Of a stretch of DNA of 64,000 nucleotides, positions 62,935 through 64,000 are shown one piece after another. The stretch covers positions 372,001 to 436,000 of the forward strand of contig PTFA01000101.1 of the NCBI GenBank assembly GCA_003342895.1, read 5' to 3'. The DNA is from Casuarius casuarius (lineage: Eukaryota; Chordata; Aves; Casuariiformes; Casuariidae). A model generated the notes under the pieces. The model did not search any database and had not been told where the DNA came from. It saw only the letters and a list, made by a program, of their open reading frames with translations. The translations under genes and the position numbers were made by a program. Each line of letters starts with the position of its first letter. The stretch's first letter is position 1.

Positions 62935-63235
62935 TATGCTAGCAAGTTAAACCTTCCTGGGAAGATTCCCAGGTACTAAGGTGGGCTGGAAAGGCTTGTG
63001 TCCAGCCCACTATGCCTTTGAGCCCACATCCCGCAGCAGGAATGCTGCATGAAAATTTCCATGAAGGACATCTCCTGGGATGTTTGGATCTCCTGAACCA
63101 TGCCCAGGAACTGTCTGGGACAGTGGTGGTTAGCATATGGCAAAACCATGCCAAAATATACGGAGATGTCATTGCAGAAATAAAAACTGCAGGTTCTGCT
63201 AAGAACAACGACTTTGTTGGAGTCCAGAGTTAGAG
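62935..63235. other. GC-richer block open on both strands
   Basis: The plus strand is open for 73 codons (63012-63233) and the minus strand for 89 (62939-63208). The plus-strand peptide has a plausible, non-repetitive composition, but I recognise no family, and there are no clear splice sites. It could be a fossil transposon fragment or a single exon, or chance. Confidence 0.2.
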
Positions 63236-63239
63236 AAGT

Positions 63240-64000
63240 GAGGATTGCTCACATCACTTGTTTGTTTAGCCCCCATATAAATATTCCTTCTTTCATTCAT
63301 TTGTTTGTTTAAAGTCTTGGTTTAAATATTTAAAGACATAAAAAGTCACTGATGTAAAATATGCTCTCCAGTATTTCAAGTACTCTCCAGTATTTCTCCA
63401 TGACTAGTAAAATTAGAAGAAGAAAAGCTTGAATGAGGAAGAAACTCATTTTTCTGACAAATAGCATAGGGAAATGAATTCCTGACTTTATTTTATTGTG
63501 TTTTGAAGATATCTGTCATGAATGTTCCTCTCAGACAGCTTTTTGTGACTCTTGCTATCTCTCAAGATTTGGTTTGATCATCCTACACCTGAACCTGCCT
63601 GTCCTACATGTGCACCTACACCCATGCTGGTTAAAGTGGATTAAGAGAAGATAAAGACTTTAAAGAGTTTTGATTTGCACTCTCTGAAAAAATGATGGTA
63701 TTTTGATACCAAAGATATTTAACCTACTTCTTCTTGCTGTCTTCCATTATTGTCCTGTCTCTTCTGAGGCAGCAGATAGTAAAAGGATAACAAGGTTGCC
63801 CCCACTCTCCAACCTCCCCAGGATTTTCTCCTTTTCATACGTGTAGGGCCTGACACAATGCGGCATCAATTCTCTGTTTTTCTTTTTGTCATGGAAGATG
63901 GCATCCATGTTTAATTGCCTAACTGTTACGCCACTGAGAATTATCTTCAGATTAAACTACAGATGGGATTTCCACATCTTCTTCTATACTTTGCGTCCCA
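63240..64000. other. Non-coding stretch to the window end
   Basis: No gene is recognised. A 14-bp string CTCTCCAGTATTTC is repeated at 63364-63377 and 63383-63396. Confidence 0.5.

Overview
The window looks like avian nuclear DNA from an intergenic desert or a very long intron. It is AT-rich over most of its length, and no open reading frame is longer than about 200 codons. None of the open frames shows a recognisable domain, or start, splice and codon structure I would defend as a gene. The bird assignment rests on several relics of CR1, the dominant avian LINE. These show the diagnostic 3' end (or its complement) with the short terminal repeat related to ATTCTATG, and there are no mammalian Alu- or L1-type elements. 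Single N bases at 18106, 48410 and 60562 show it is draft assembly sequence.

Layout. 1-11.8 kb: AT-rich single-copy DNA with a (CA)n microsatellite, a block of TTACCAGT palindromes near 5.85 kb, a twin palindrome near 2.6 kb, an 18-bp tandem duplication near 8.6 kb and a CR1 3' tail near 8.45 kb. 11.87-12.56 kb: a compact CpG-rich island, the best candidate for a promoter or other regulatory element. 12.6-26 kb: mostly unremarkable, with two CR1 relics (14.2 and 16.9 kb) and an ancient MIR-like SINE near 25.1 kb. 26.1-26.5 kb: a solo LTR on the minus strand with an alpharetrovirus-like core (TATA box followed closely by AATAAA). 26.5-50.7 kb: a long AT-rich desert with simple repeats, two A-runs preceded by AATAAA, one exon-like segment near 32.75 kb and a GC-richer unclassified block near 39.5 kb. 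50.77-52.05 kb: a CR1 fragment directly abutting a second, longer LTR-like element, also on the minus strand. 56.74-56.87 kb: a long imperfect inverted repeat that would fold into a hairpin. 59.47-60.26 kb: the longest CR1 relic, followed by a (GAAAA)n array of about 180 bp and a (CAAA)n array. 60.9-64 kb: single-copy DNA with two GC-richer patches.

No genes act together here, because none can be supported. The functional candidates are the CpG island, the hairpin at 56.74 kb and a few AT-rich stretches that could be conserved enhancers. Deciding among them needs cross-species alignment, RNA data or repeat-library searches that cannot be run from the sequence alone.
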